A DNA stretch of 64,000 nt from Patella vulgata (GCF_932274485.2 NC_065886.2:44813501-44877500); one strand, 5' to 3'; shown: positions 1 to 9,623, counted from the stretch's first letter. Notes: generated by a model not told the origin, from the letters alone. Made by a program: numbers and translations.

Positions 1-253
1 AGAGCGAGCCCAAATGTGTGAGAATCTGGATTTGGATATTTTGATATTCTGATTGTTAGTCCAAAACTATTTTATATTCGAGAACCAAGCTTTAGCGCCA
101 TATTTTAAAAACAAAACACACATATTTGGTAGGGTGTCTTTAAGTTGGATATATAACGGTTCTACAATTCCAACCTGAAAGAAGATCATATAAAAATGAT
201 TTGAATTTAGGGAAAATTTTAAATTTCATATCTCTATAATATATTACGATTAT
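1..253. other. AT-rich sequence, nothing recognised
   Basis: This stretch is AT-rich and shows no coding potential or repeat that I can name. Confidence 0.5.
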
Positions 254-1015
254 ATATACTCTTCAAAAAAGGAAATGCACAGCCCATTTTTCATCATTTT
301 TTATTTGAACGGGATCGTTGTTTTTGATGCCACTATGTAAGTATAAAAGAAATTCTTTATTGGTTTTAAATGAAGGGTCACTAATTCTGATAGGTCATAC
401 TTTTTGCCGAAATTTGTTTTCGCTTCATTGCACCAAGATTCACGAGTTTAACAACTTCGCAAGTTTTTCGCATCAGACCCAAATCTAAGGCCTTTAAAAA
501 CCCGGGGTTCTCGGTTTTAAAATCAGTTGCACATGTAAACACTCAACGAGCCATCTGAACGAAGACCAACGCAACAAGGCTATCTGTTGGTTACAAGCAG
601 GTGAAAACCAGGCAGATGTAGCCAGACTGCTGAATGTTTCCCAGAGTACCATTTCTCGCCTTTGGGATAGGTACCGCCCAAGCTCAGGCAAACAAGAATG
701 ACCCCACTTGTCCTGGGTCGTCACATCCGGTTACGTTATTTGCGAACCGGTTCGCAACAGCGACATCTATTGCAGCAGCAATTCCTGGAAGGCGTAGGAT
801 CTCAGACCAGATAGTCCATAGACGTCTACGTGAAACCATATTACGAGCCAAAGCTGTTATTTTGAAATAGGCCGACACCGTCAAATCCAACTTCAATGGG
901 CCCAGTGGCCACAGCAACACTGGAGAACAGTTTGGTTCAGCAATTAGTCGCGGCACCTGTTGCAGCGAGGCGATTGTAAAGCAAAGGTATACCGACGACG
1001 AAATATCACCATGCG
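254..1015 (+). mobile_element. Decayed Tc1/mariner transposon, 5' half
   Basis: The transposase N-terminal half is readable in pieces on the plus strand. A helix-turn-helix stretch begins near 556 (LNEDQRNKAICWLQAGENQ) and continues through VARLLNVSQSTISRLWDRY. A second piece near 745-865 contains the AT-hook-like GRRRIS motif and a stretch ending in RRLRETILRAKA. A third piece near 875-1010 (LQWAQWPQQHWRTVWFSN, then LLQRGDCKAKVYRRR) matches the segment around the second catalytic Asp. The pieces lie in three frames, and the DESRF-like catalytic block reads with a stop. The end from about 254 (cttcaaaaaaggaaatgcac) may be the 5' terminus. The C-terminal half and right terminus are absent. It is a dead copy; the family call is firm, the edges are approximate. 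Confidence 0.8.
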
Positions 1016-1470
1016 TTTATTTTTTTGAAATGTATATATATAATGCGCCATTTTCAAGACTAAATGTGTCATATGATGGACATATTTTATATTTTTATTA
1101 TTTTATCTATGTTACAATTTATTGATATAGTTCTCAACTGGAATTTTATTTGAACGATTCATGACGCTTTAAAGTCAAATACAACTGACTGATTTCTTAG
1201 GGTTTATTCAATCCAAAATCAGAACTATTATAAAATATGCAAATAAACAAGGGTTACATTTTTCAGCAACACATATATTTCATAATTTAAAATTCCTATA
1301 TTTTAGAGTTTCAAAGTTTTTTAAATTTTAAAATATTTTACCAGAATTGCTCATCGCACTTCCTGGAATGTATCCGCGCTTGCGACCATCAAGTTAGTTG
1401 ATATTATTAGGACGCCATGTTATTGTTACTCTTTTTATTGTACTATTAGCTAACACTGACTGCAGTAAAC
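1016..1470. other. 5' flank of the ITAM receptor gene
   Basis: AT-rich flank between the dead transposon and the first ATG of the receptor gene. I see no clear TATA box and no open frame of note; the promoter and 5' UTR of the downstream gene should lie here or further upstream. Confidence 0.4.
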
Positions 1471-1534
1471 ATGCTGTTGTGCAAGGAATTGGTGTTATTT
1501 TACTTCTTGTGGATTTGGCATTATACTAAAGCAG
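1471..1534 (+). CDS. ITAM-bearing Ig-like receptor, exon 1 (signal peptide)
   Basis: Coding exon 1 of a four-exon gene (1471-1534, 2021-2347, 7564-7782, 9417-9526; 720 nt, 239 residues). It encodes MLLCKELVLFYFLWIWHYTKA, a hydrophobic secretory signal peptide, and ends after the first base of the next codon (phase 1) at a GTAATA donor. The ATG at 1471 is chosen because it opens directly into the hydrophobic stretch. The exon is too short to stand alone; support comes from phase agreement with exon 2 and from the topology of the spliced protein, a type I membrane protein. The family is not one I can name beyond Ig-like receptor. Confidence 0.7.
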
Positions 1535-1869
1535 GTAATATTTCAAGATTTGTTTCTAAAGTACCCTATTTTCTTATCCTTGCTCTTTCCATACTAAATG
1601 TTTTAATTAGCTTAACGTTGATTAAATTATCATCTAATTAAAATGCTTAACAAAACATGGCAGCACTATGGATTAAAACATTGTCCCTTTCATGAACACA
1701 TAGCACCACTTTCTATTATGGGATTTTATTCAAGTGGTCCGTCACCTTGCGTTCGTTATTACATTTAGTCGAATTCGCCCTCTGGTGTGTGTATCTGAAC
1801 ACTGATTTCTATTCCAATAATTCACCGCAATACGCAGCCACGTATACCAATATAGACAATACTATGTTT

Positions 1870-2040
1870 ATGTTTTTAATCTTCCAGGGAATAAAATAAA
1901 TATAATAAGAGTAGTTTAATATATATGTTTATGTTTTCAATGTTTCAGAGAATATTATGAATATAACAAGCAATGCAAGAGTAGTTTAATATGTATGTTG
2001 TTTTTTTTTTAATGTTTCAGGGAATATTATGAATATAACT
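1870..2040 (+). repeat. Threefold repeat of an intron-exon border
   Basis: The polypyrimidine tract, AG and first exon bases of exon 2 occur three times in a row, with AGs ending at 1887, 1948 and 2020 (spacings 61 and 72 bp). The upstream copies have decayed: splicing at 1949 would soon reach a stop codon. Only the third copy gives an open reading frame. Confidence 0.75.
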
Positions 2041-2347
2041 AGCAATGTAAGAGAAGTTAGTATAGGAGATTCATACAGTGTCACATGTAGAACTTTATAC
2101 AATCTAGTTGATTTCTATAAAAATAATACAAACATAGCTAGACCAACACGTCTTTATCCTTTTGCACCTTGTATTGTAAACAACATGAATAGTTTCAACT
2201 GTACCATAACCAGATATAACAACCGTACATATGACCATCAGTTAATTATTCTATCTGCTGAACGTACTGGTACAACTCAATGGCAGTGTGGACATATCTC
2301 CATAGCAGCCTTTTCAAACATTCTCTCCGTAACAATAACTGGTAAAG
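2021..2347 (+). CDS. ITAM-bearing Ig-like receptor, exon 2 (Ig-like domain)
   Basis: The exon carries residues 22-131 and is flanked by phase-1 introns on both sides, as is usual for Ig-domain exons. The B-strand cysteine is in SYSVTC (C44) and the F-strand cysteine in TGTTQWQC (C111), with W in place of the usual Y two residues before it. The core tryptophan of the C strand is replaced by F in VDFYKNN. C72 and C82 could form a second disulfide. N-glycosylation sequons start at N26, N56, N81 and N89. The acceptor is tttcag at 2015-2020 and the donor is GTATGT at 2348. This is the predicted ligand-binding ectodomain; the ligand is unknown. It could be a V-set or I-set fold; the sequence does not decide. 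Confidence 0.8.
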
Positions 2348-2410
2348 GTATGTATACCATTTAATCGAGGGTACTGTGGTACATCTCAGTAGCAATGTCA
2401 ATTCTAAAGA

Positions 2411-2722
2411 TAGCACAGTTGTCTCTATACTAATGATATATAATGGTAAAAGGTAGCACAGTTGTCTCTATACTATTGATATATAATGGTAAAAGGTAGC
2501 ACAGTTGTCTCTATACTATTGATATATAATGGTAAAAGGTAGCACAGTTGTCTCTATACTAATGATATATAATGGTAAAAGGTACCACAGTTGTCTCTAT
2601 ACTAATGATATATAATGGTAAAAGGTACCACAGTTGTCTCTATACTAATGATATATAATGGTAAAAGGTAGCACAGTTGTCTCTATACTATTGATATATA
2701 ATGGTAAGGAGAGCACAGTTGT
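2411..2722. repeat. 43-bp minisatellite, left part
   Basis: Seven full units and part of an eighth, each beginning tagcacagttgtctctata, with period 43 bp and very few differences. There are no unique spacers, so it is not a CRISPR array. It lies in intron 2 of the receptor gene and continues at 6167 after a LINE insertion. Confidence 0.95.
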
Positions 2723-5700
2723 AGTTTAAACATATTTTATTGACAAATATCAAAAGGATTGAGCACAAGTTTCAAAAACTTAGAAAAGCCCTTTCCATAC
2801 ATAGAAATAATAGACATTATTTAATACTAACAAGATTTCGAAATAGTATATACAATAATAAATAATTTATAAGTAATATAAGTAAAGTCAGATGAATTAT
2901 ATCTCAAAGCTCTATATAAAATAAGTGAAGAGGTGATAAAGAGAATGTAAAATTATATTTAAAACATTGAAAAATAAAGTTTAATAAATGGGATATAAAT
3001 GAACTGATGCATGTATAAAATGATAAAAAGAAATAATAAAAAAAAAAATAAAAAAAATGGGGGGTGGGGGGTGCGGGAAAAAAAAAAAGTTATCCACCAA
3101 AAAAGCTAAAGCTAATAATTTATTCTAAGATGTAACTACTAACAATAACTTTTATTTAAATTTAAATCGTTTTGAAAGTTTGATATATTTGTGAACTTCA
3201 AGGAAAAGGTTTGTATTCATCTCAATTGACAATTCTGAATTGCCGCACAATAGGATATCTATATTTATCACAGAATAACTTGACAATGTATTTAATAGTT
3301 CAGCACGAATTACATCATATAAGTGACATTGCAGGAAATAGTGTTCGGCATTTTCTATAAATTTGCCACAAGAACATGTGGGATCATTCACAACGTTTAT
3401 TTCATACAAATCATTTTGCAACGAACTACACCCATGCCGTATTCTAGTGTGAATAATATTTTCATGTCTATTACCTTTACAGTAGTAGATTGGCGCTTTC
3501 TGTATTAAGGAACGTAATTTTTGTTTGTATAGATATTTGAAGGATTTAAGAGTGGTTGATTGCTTTATGGGGTCCTCTAATAATTCCCAATCTCGAATTG
3601 TTGTGGGGAAGTACGAAGTTTGGTGTAATGCTGTTCTACAATAAGGATATCTATATTCGCTAATGTTTCTTAAATTGTATTTTTGTGGTGTTTGTTGATA
3701 ATATTCTAGAATGTCATATAAGTATGCTGGGTTTCTCTGATTTTTAATTTGAAAAAATGTGGTTAGTCGCTTTTGTGTACGTCTGTCTGACAATTTATTC
3801 CATCCGCTTTCAAAATAAAGCGCTTCACGAGAACAAGTTTTAGTTAGTCCAGTCACAATCCTGGCAGCTTCTAGCTGTACCTTTTCAAGTTTTTCGGTAT
3901 TGGAAACGTTACACCCATCCCACACTTCACATGCGTATTCCAATTTTGGCCTTATGAATATCAAATATACGTTATTTAGAGTTTGTCTATTAAAGGTGAA
4001 TTTTAGTTTACGCAAAATATTTAATAATTTTGAGGTGGACGAGATAATAGTTTCTATATGGATGGTCCATTTGGCGTCATTTGAAAGGGTAATGCCCAAG
4101 TGTTTGTGACATTTAACCACTTCAAGTGCTTGATTATCGAATATCAGACTCGGATAATTTTCTGTTTTTTTGGAGCTAAATAAAATAGCTTTTGTTTTGT
4201 TTGGATTAAAGTTTATAAGCCAATTATTCGCCCAAATGTTGAGATTTGTCAGATCGTAGTTTAGGGACTGTTCTATCTCCGAAACTGACTGTTTGCTACA
4301 CCCAAGTGCCGTGTCGTCTGCAAATAATCTAGCCACATTATGGAGTACATCTTGTACATCATTTATGTAAGTCAAAAACAAAAAGGGGCCCAAAACTGAT
4401 CCCTGGGGAACTCCTGATTGAAGAGTAATTTCTGATGACACAGAGCCATTTACGAATACCCGTTGAGTCCGGTCTTGGACATAACTAGACAACCACGTAA
4501 TTAGCATGCCTGAAACCCCATATTGACTTAATTTGTGTATCAAACCAGGTAAATATACGCGGTCAAACGCTTTAGATATATCACAAAAAACATAGCAGGA
4601 ATATAGTTGCTTATCTATTGCAGATGAGATATCATGATACACTTCTAAAAGTTGATGAACAGTAGAGTAGTTCGGTCGAAACCCTGATTGGTATTTGTAC
4701 AAGAGATTGTTTTCATGAAAATAGTTAAACAGGTGTTTGAAAACTACCTTTTCTAATAATTTGCTCAAAGAACTTAATAGGCTTATAGGTCGGTAGTTTG
4801 AAACTAGAGAGCTGTCTCCTTTTTTATAGAAAGGTAGGACATTTGCTTTTTTCCAAATTGTTGGAAAAACGCCTGATTCTAGTGATTTGTTAAATATATA
4901 TTTTAATGGTACACATATTGAGGTTTTGGTATATTTTAGTAACTTGTTACTAATATTATCAAATCCATTGGCTTTTTTCAATTTCAGTGTACTTATAATA
5001 TCTGCGATTTCCTTTTCTTCGACTAAAGGAATATCAAGTTGACAATTTGTTCGCTTATTGAATTTTGGTAATTCTCCTTGCTGAGTGTTATTTGAAATTG
5101 ATCCGAAATAGTTGTTAAGTAATTCAGCTTTATCAAAATTTGAATGAGCAATTCTTCCATTGGGGTCTAAAAGTGGAGGAATATCATTTGATACATTTTG
5201 GCCTAATACTTTCCTTAAATTATTCCAGTAATTCTGGCTATTTGTATCGTTAGAATTCAAGAAATTTGTGATTTCTTCTTTGTATTTTGTTTTTAACGCT
5301 TTTTTAAAATTATTTACTTTATTTCTTTGAACTTTGTATTTTCTTAAATCGCATTCATGTTGTGTTTTCAAAGCTTTTTTGTGTAACCTGTTTCTGATTC
5401 TTATCGCTCTATGTATTTCTGTATTGAACCACGGTTTGTCAGTTAGTCTTATAGTTATTGATTTCTTTGGTATGCACAATGTAATATAGCTATTTAAAAT
5501 TTCATAAAATTTTGAACATACTAAGTTAATATCAGAATTTGCAAAGGTACTCTCCCAATCGTGTTCTTTGATAAGAGTATTTAACCTATTATAATTACCA
5601 TCCTTATATACAAATATCTCCCGTTTAAAATTCCTGGGACTTGAAACTGGAAAATCTAATAATGCATAAACACCCTTATGATCGGATATGTCAGGAGTGA

Positions 5701-6166
5701 CATTAATCGTTTCACTGGAACTAATCTGAATTTCATCATTTACTAAAATTACGTCTAATAAGGTTGATGACGTCCCAGTAACGCGTGTAGGTTCATCAAT
5801 AACATGTCTGAGATTATTTAAAGATAAAATATCCCGTAGCTTGCAGCGTTGTGCTAGCAAGTCATCATTTAGATCACCTAAAATTACAACCTTAAGCGTG
5901 GTTTGATAGGCTAGTTCAATGGATCTTTCGAACAATGACCAGAATTCAATTGTGCTGTTTGGCGGGCGGTAAAATAAGGCAACAAGTAATACGGTGTTTG
6001 GAAATTTGCATTCCACCCAAATACTCTCTATACCTGTAACCTCAAGATCATCTCGCCGTTTGCAATAAATGGTTTTATTAACATATAATAATAATCCGCC
6101 ACCATGCGACGTCCGATCCTTCCGGTATGGAGAATGGTAACCGTCCCATTTTAGAGATGAATCTAA
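2723..6166 (-). mobile_element. CR1/Jockey-type LINE, 5'-truncated but otherwise nearly intact
   Basis: The 3.44-kb element lies on the minus strand and interrupts one unit of the 43-bp minisatellite. The 9-bp sequence cacagttgt is on both sides (2714-2722 and 6167-6175), and removing the LINE plus one copy restores a normal unit. The 3' UTR (2723-3151) contains A- and G-rich runs and, near the 3' end, an AATAAA on the minus strand (2736-2741). The 5' end is cut inside the endonuclease just after where ETW would be expected. The reading frame remains open for about 1,000 residues, so the insertion is young relative to the other elements here. Confidence 0.9.
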
Positions 6167-6211
6167 CACAGTTGTCTCTACATTAATGATAGATAATGGT
6201 AAAGATAGCAC
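3152..6211 (-). CDS. LINE ORF2-like protein: partial AP endonuclease plus reverse transcriptase
   Basis: This open frame of 1,019 codons drives target-primed reverse transcription in related LINEs. The first 15 residues, including the only upstream Met, come from the minisatellite and not from the LINE. Residues about 16-190 are the rear of an APE-type endonuclease, with GDLND near 112 and SDH near 176. The RT follows: YRPISLLSSLSKLLEKV near 473, QSGFRPNYST near 508, the motif A aspartate in FCDISKAFD near 545, GVPQGSVLGP near 600 and catalytic FADD near 630. A Cys/His-rich knuckle (CSCGKFIENAEHYFLQC) lies near 955. The endonuclease lacks its N-terminal catalytic Glu region, so independent retrotransposition is not expected even though RT motifs are whole. 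Clade (CR1, Jockey or relative) needs a tree. Confidence 0.9.
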   Translation of the reverse strand: MLSLPLSIINVETTVLDSSLKWDGYHSPYRKDRTSHGGGLLLYVNKTIYCKRRDDLEVTGIESIWVECKFPNTVLLVALFYRPPNSTIEFWSLFERSIELAYQTTLKVVILGDLNDDLLAQRCKLRDILSLNNLRHVIDEPTRVTGTSSTLLDVILVNDEIQISSSETINVTPDISDHKGVYALLDFPVSSPRNFKREIFVYKDGNYNRLNTLIKEHDWESTFANSDINLVCSKFYEILNSYITLCIPKKSITIRLTDKPWFNTEIHRAIRIRNRLHKKALKTQHECDLRKYKVQRNKVNNFKKALKTKYKEEITNFLNSNDTNSQNYWNNLRKVLGQNVSNDIPPLLDPNGRIAHSNFDKAELLNNYFGSISNNTQQGELPKFNKRTNCQLDIPLVEEKEIADIISTLKLKKANGFDNISNKLLKYTKTSICVPLKYIFNKSLESGVFPTIWKKANVLPFYKKGDSSLVSNYRPISLLSSLSKLLEKVVFKHLFNYFHENNLLYKYQSGFRPNYSTVHQLLEVYHDISSAIDKQLYSCYVFCDISKAFDRVYLPGLIHKLSQYGVSGMLITWLSSYVQDRTQRVFVNGSVSSEITLQSGVPQGSVLGPFLFLTYINDVQDVLHNVARLFADDTALGCSKQSVSEIEQSLNYDLTNLNIWANNWLINFNPNKTKAILFSSKKTENYPSLIFDNQALEVVKCHKHLGITLSNDAKWTIHIETIISSTSKLLNILRKLKFTFNRQTLNNVYLIFIRPKLEYACEVWDGCNVSNTEKLEKVQLEAARIVTGLTKTCSREALYFESGWNKLSDRRTQKRLTTFFQIKNQRNPAYLYDILEYYQQTPQKYNLRNISEYRYPYCRTALHQTSYFPTTIRDWELLEDPIKQSTTLKSFKYLYKQKLRSLIQKAPIYYCKGNRHENIIHTRIRHGCSSLQNDLYEINVVNDPTCSCGKFIENAEHYFLQCHLYDVIRAELLNTLSSYSVINIDILLCGNSELSIEMNTNLFLEVHKYIKLSKRFKFK

Positions 6212-6248
6212 AGTTGTCTCTATAGTAATAATATATAATGTTAAAGGT
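6167..6248. repeat. 43-bp minisatellite, right part
   Basis: About two more diverged units of the array that starts at 2411, displaced by the LINE insertion. Confidence 0.9.
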
Positions 6249-6369
6249 GTGCTTTAATCAACATACACCAACACTGTTCGTTTTTACCAAATGTTCAATG
6301 GTAAACATTGTATCTTTAATTATGACTTTATGGCTGATTTTCTGGGAGCTACGGTGGCACAGTGAGAAA

Positions 6370-6735
6370 GAAATGAAATGAAATGGGGTTTAACGTCCTA
6401 CTGTTCTGCTCCGAACTGGGCTAATGAAGACGGGCATACCCTATACAGTGCGCTATGAGGGAAATTTTGCCCGGACAGCGGCACTACGGCCTACTCTTAT
6501 ATCGAATTCCAATTGTCAAGGGATATTTTACATGCACGCCAATATGCACACGGGACCTCGGTTTTTTTGTCCCATCCGAACGACTAGACAGCTGTCCTTG
6601 TTCGGCCCTCACTGTACCTGCATCACTGACAACGTGGAACTATAACCGGATGAACTTTCTCGGCCAATGCAGGGATCGAACACCTGACCTACAGGCTAGC
6701 GAGCCAGCGTCTTACCCACTTAGCCACCGTGACCC
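6370..6735 (-). mobile_element. tRNA-derived SINE, family A, full length
   Basis: Read on the minus strand it starts with a tRNA-like head (TGGCTAAGTGGG as A box, TGTTCGATCCCTGC as B box), continues through the body shared by all family A copies and ends in an ATTTC-type tail (here gaaatgaaatg on plus). It lies in intron 2 of the receptor gene. Confidence 0.9.
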
Positions 6736-6737
6736 AG

Positions 6738-6985
6738 AAAGACACTGGCTCGGGTTCCCTTCCGATGTCGCCCGGGAGAGTTCCTTGAAATTTTTTCCGG
6801 TAAGGCTTGCCCTTGTCAGCGGTGCAGGACGGCGCAAGGCCGGACAAGGACAGTACCTAGTTGTTTGTGTACCACTTATACACAATGGCGTGAAAATACA
6901 ACAACCTTTGCAAAGTAGGTTGCAGCGACGCTGTCCGGGCAAAATTCCCCTCATAGCAAACTATATGCCTTTCTTCATTAGCCTG
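6738..6985 (+). mobile_element. SINE family A, degenerate, inverted to its neighbour
   Basis: The body of the SINE is recognisable (cgctgtccgggcaaaatt, near 6928) but diverged and lacks a clean tRNA head. With the copy at 6370-6735 it makes a head-to-head inverted pair. Confidence 0.75.
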
Positions 6986-7563
6986 GGTCCAGTTTCTCGG
7001 ACACTGTGTGTAATAGGCAATTATTACAGTTATTATTACTTTGTCAGATGCACCTTCTCGATTGTATACCAGTCTGCAGCTTTTCTACATCTACAACCCA
7101 TCATAGGAATCTATACAGGGACAGATTTACATATCTTTTAATTCAAATTGGTTTTCAGAGACTTGGAGCTCGGCAATATTTACACCCATGTCCGGGGGAA
7201 GGGGGCGGGGGGCATCAACTGTAAATCAGATCTTGGGTTTGTATGATGATTTGTAAAGAAATCAATGATCAGGATTAGGAGGTTTGTTATTGGTACCAAA
7301 TGCAGCTTTTTGAACAATCTGTGAAATATTGTACTTTCAATAGCCCAAACTATTGATTAGATACAGAACAATGGGGGGGGGGGGGAAGCAGTTACTAGTC
7401 CTGTGCCGTAAATATAGAAGTGCAACAAAACATGATTAAAACGGGGTATTCATTAGATGGCACGATTTTAATTTGGTTCCTATTAATGTCCTCCGTGCAC
7501 GCTTATAATCGTGGAGTTCCTCTGGAATATGAAACTATTTTTAGAATTTATTATTTCTTGAAG
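6986..7563. other. Rest of intron 2; poly-G run
   Basis: No gene is seen. A run of 13 G lies at 7373-7385 and a G-rich tract at 7192-7211; the remainder is ordinary AT-rich intron. Confidence 0.6.
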
Positions 7564-7782
7564 GGAATGGCTATACACCAGGAGTGACAACGATGCCTAC
7601 AACTACAGATAATGATGTCGCTGATATGATCACAGATTCGGCAACCTGTCCTCCATGTCCTCAAATACCTCCACCATCAAATACCACAGTAATAGCATTA
7701 ATAGGAGTTGTGTTCGTCCTTTTCCTTCTGTTAATATTTACATTCATCGTATTATTTATCAAAATGCACAAAAATAAACCAG
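7564..7782 (+). CDS. ITAM-bearing Ig-like receptor, exon 3 (hinge and membrane span)
   Basis: The exon adds residues 131-204. A Thr/Asp-rich stalk comes first, then TCPPCPQIPPPS (residues 158-169), whose TCPPCP core equals the human IgG1 hinge core. A single hydrophobic span of about 25 residues starts near 172 (VIALIGVVFVLFLLLIFTFI) and is followed by basic KMHKNK, which predicts the C-terminus in the cytoplasm. The hinge cysteines would allow a covalent dimer (inference). The acceptor is AAG at 7561-7563, the donor GTACAT at 7783, and both introns are phase 1. The acceptor has a weak pyrimidine tract, but the frame match with exons 2 and 4 supports it. Confidence 0.75.
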
Positions 7783-8417
7783 GTACATTTTTATTGTATA
7801 TTCTTTTTTATGGCGTACATTGGTGGGTCTGGTTGCAGTTCTCTCAATACATTTTCTTGGGACATTTATTTGAAACAATACTCATGGAACGTTTCCAAAC
7901 TTATTCCCTAACATTAAATATTGCTTAAAGTGACTTATGTGCACAAGATTTCCCTTTCCCGCGCATTTTTGTAAGGTAGGTGGAGATGAGGAATAGTTGA
8001 GATGGGAACAAAACAAGGATGTCATTATAGAACTATTCTATTTCCGAACAGAAAACAAAATCAAAAATTTAAATACTTTCTCATTGTGACAGAGTTGTAT
8101 GCAGTAAACCATAACGCCCACTATATTTGTTTAACGGTCCCCTGTATTCTGTAAATTAGAGTTACCCCCCTTTGTTTATTACCGGACAATGAATGAATTT
8201 GGACGTCTGTCACGCTTGTTGTGAATTTATAGATGCATTTTGTGATTAGATACTGTTCTCTTCAATTCAACACGTTTTGATTTAACCCAACTATTTAAAG
8301 CGGCATAGGTCAAGCACACTCATAACCAAGTAGTCTTTCTTCATGTTGCGCAGTGTTCCTTTAAATAAACTTATTTATGAATAAACTTAATGCAGGTCGT
8401 ACTGCCCTTCTTAAAGG
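7783..8417. other. Intron 3, first part
   Basis: No coding sequence or known repeat is seen in this AT-rich intron segment. Confidence 0.5.
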
Positions 8418-8912
8418 ACAATATTGGTGCCAGTCATTATCACATATGTGATAGAGCTGGTTAAACACATTCCAAATATGATTTTAACACAGAGATCATT
8501 GCTACGATAGCTGAGTAATACAGGTTTCCTGAATCGGAAGTGACGAATGCCAAAGGAAAACACGAGTCTTACCTCTATATAACTGACTGATGTGACGAGT
8601 GATAACAGATACACGGCCGAATTTCTGCTCACTAATAATTCCTTCCAAGACCAAAAGTTGTTATATGGGACTGTGAGAGGATATCTGACAATTCATAAAA
8701 AGAACTGACTGTCATTAGATAAGAGAACACGAAAGAAAAACAGAAAAAGTCCGTGCATTACCATGTTTTCCTTCGGCGTTCGATATTTCCGATTCAGGAA
8801 ACCTGTATTACACAGCTATCGTAGCAATGATCTCTGTGTTAAAATTATATTTGGAACGTGTTTAATTAGTTCTATCACATATGTGATAATGACTGACACC
8901 AATATTGTCACC
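8418..8912. mobile_element. Foldback element with ~145-bp inverted arms
   Basis: The left arm (about 8418-8562) and right arm (about 8763-8912) are inverted copies at roughly 90% identity by eye, both beginning gacaatattggtg when read inward. A central 200 bp holds no gene. The right end abuts a MITE copy whose first ~60 bp are missing. Confidence 0.85.
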
Positions 8913-8917
8913 AATAC

Positions 8918-9258
8918 TAGATAATGTAAAGGGAATTTGCTGAAAATTTCAGTCAAACTGATCCACTCTGAACCAAGATTTTAGCGATTAAATTGTCGGC
9001 CTAGCCTCGATCGCCATTAATAAAGTCGGTACGATAAAAACCATAGTCTCGATTATCCACTTCATGATTCAATTATGAATGAAGTCGAACAGCAAATCGG
9101 AACCTAATCAAATAAACATCGTAGGCTAGCGTTGCCATCGAGAGTTGATTATGGTCTGGATAAATTATTTAATGTCTAAGTAATAATTTAAATAACATTT
9201 CAGGCCTAAAGAAAGACCTGCAATAGGCAGATTTAGCTCTTGCATAATGTATGTTTAG
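8918..9258 (+). mobile_element. TTAAAG-type MITE, 5'-truncated copy
   Basis: It aligns with the MITE copies at 40510, 43346 and 53632 from the stretch tagataatgtaaaggg to the terminal cataatgtatgttta. The 5' end is replaced by the foldback element. Confidence 0.85.
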
Positions 9259-9416
9259 AATAATTACTACCTTCATATTTATGAAGGAAATTAATAGTGA
9301 TTGTACTTCCCTATCTATTGTGGTAATGTCGTATTTAAAGTTACTCAGTATTCAATTAAAAGAATAATTACGTTCTTCTTAAATTATGAATGAAATGAAA
9401 TTCTGTTTTATTACAG

Positions 9417-9526
9417 TAGCCACCCAAAATCAACAAATACCAGCTGAAGGTCATTATGATGATTTAGTAAACACAGATCCTGTTGAATATCAACAATTAC
9501 AATTATATGAGAATACTAAACCATAA
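9417..9526 (+). CDS. ITAM-bearing Ig-like receptor, exon 4 (cytoplasmic tail with ITAM)
   Basis: The last exon (residues 204-239) holds the cytoplasmic tail. YDDLVNTDPVEYQQL at residues 217-231 (9455-9499) fits the immunoreceptor tyrosine-based activation motif YxxL-x(6-8)-YxxL exactly, with a 7-residue spacer. The next tyrosine, YENT at 234-237, fits the pYxN preference of Grb2-type SH2 domains. In known receptors, Src-family kinases phosphorylate both ITAM tyrosines and tandem SH2 kinases of the Syk family dock there. The acceptor is ttacag at 9411-9416, and the stop TAA is at 9524-9526. A MITE lies 98 bp downstream, possibly in the 3' UTR, and an AATAAA is at 10014. The protein would signal by itself, like vertebrate Fc-gamma-RIIA, without an adaptor. 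Confidence 0.8.
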
Positions 9527-9623
9527 ATTCATGTATTGTAAATAGGTAGACATATGTACTATAGATGTTTACAGGTACTATAGATAAGATGATGTACATA
9601 GACAAACTGTTTACATTGTATAC

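Noticed and set aside
2411-2722. Regular short direct repeats resembling a CRISPR array
   Set aside because: Units are contiguous 43-bp repeats with no unique spacers, in eukaryotic DNA.
6455-7141. 228-codon plus-strand open frame
   Set aside because: It runs through two SINE copies and intron sequence; the translated words recur in every other SINE copy.
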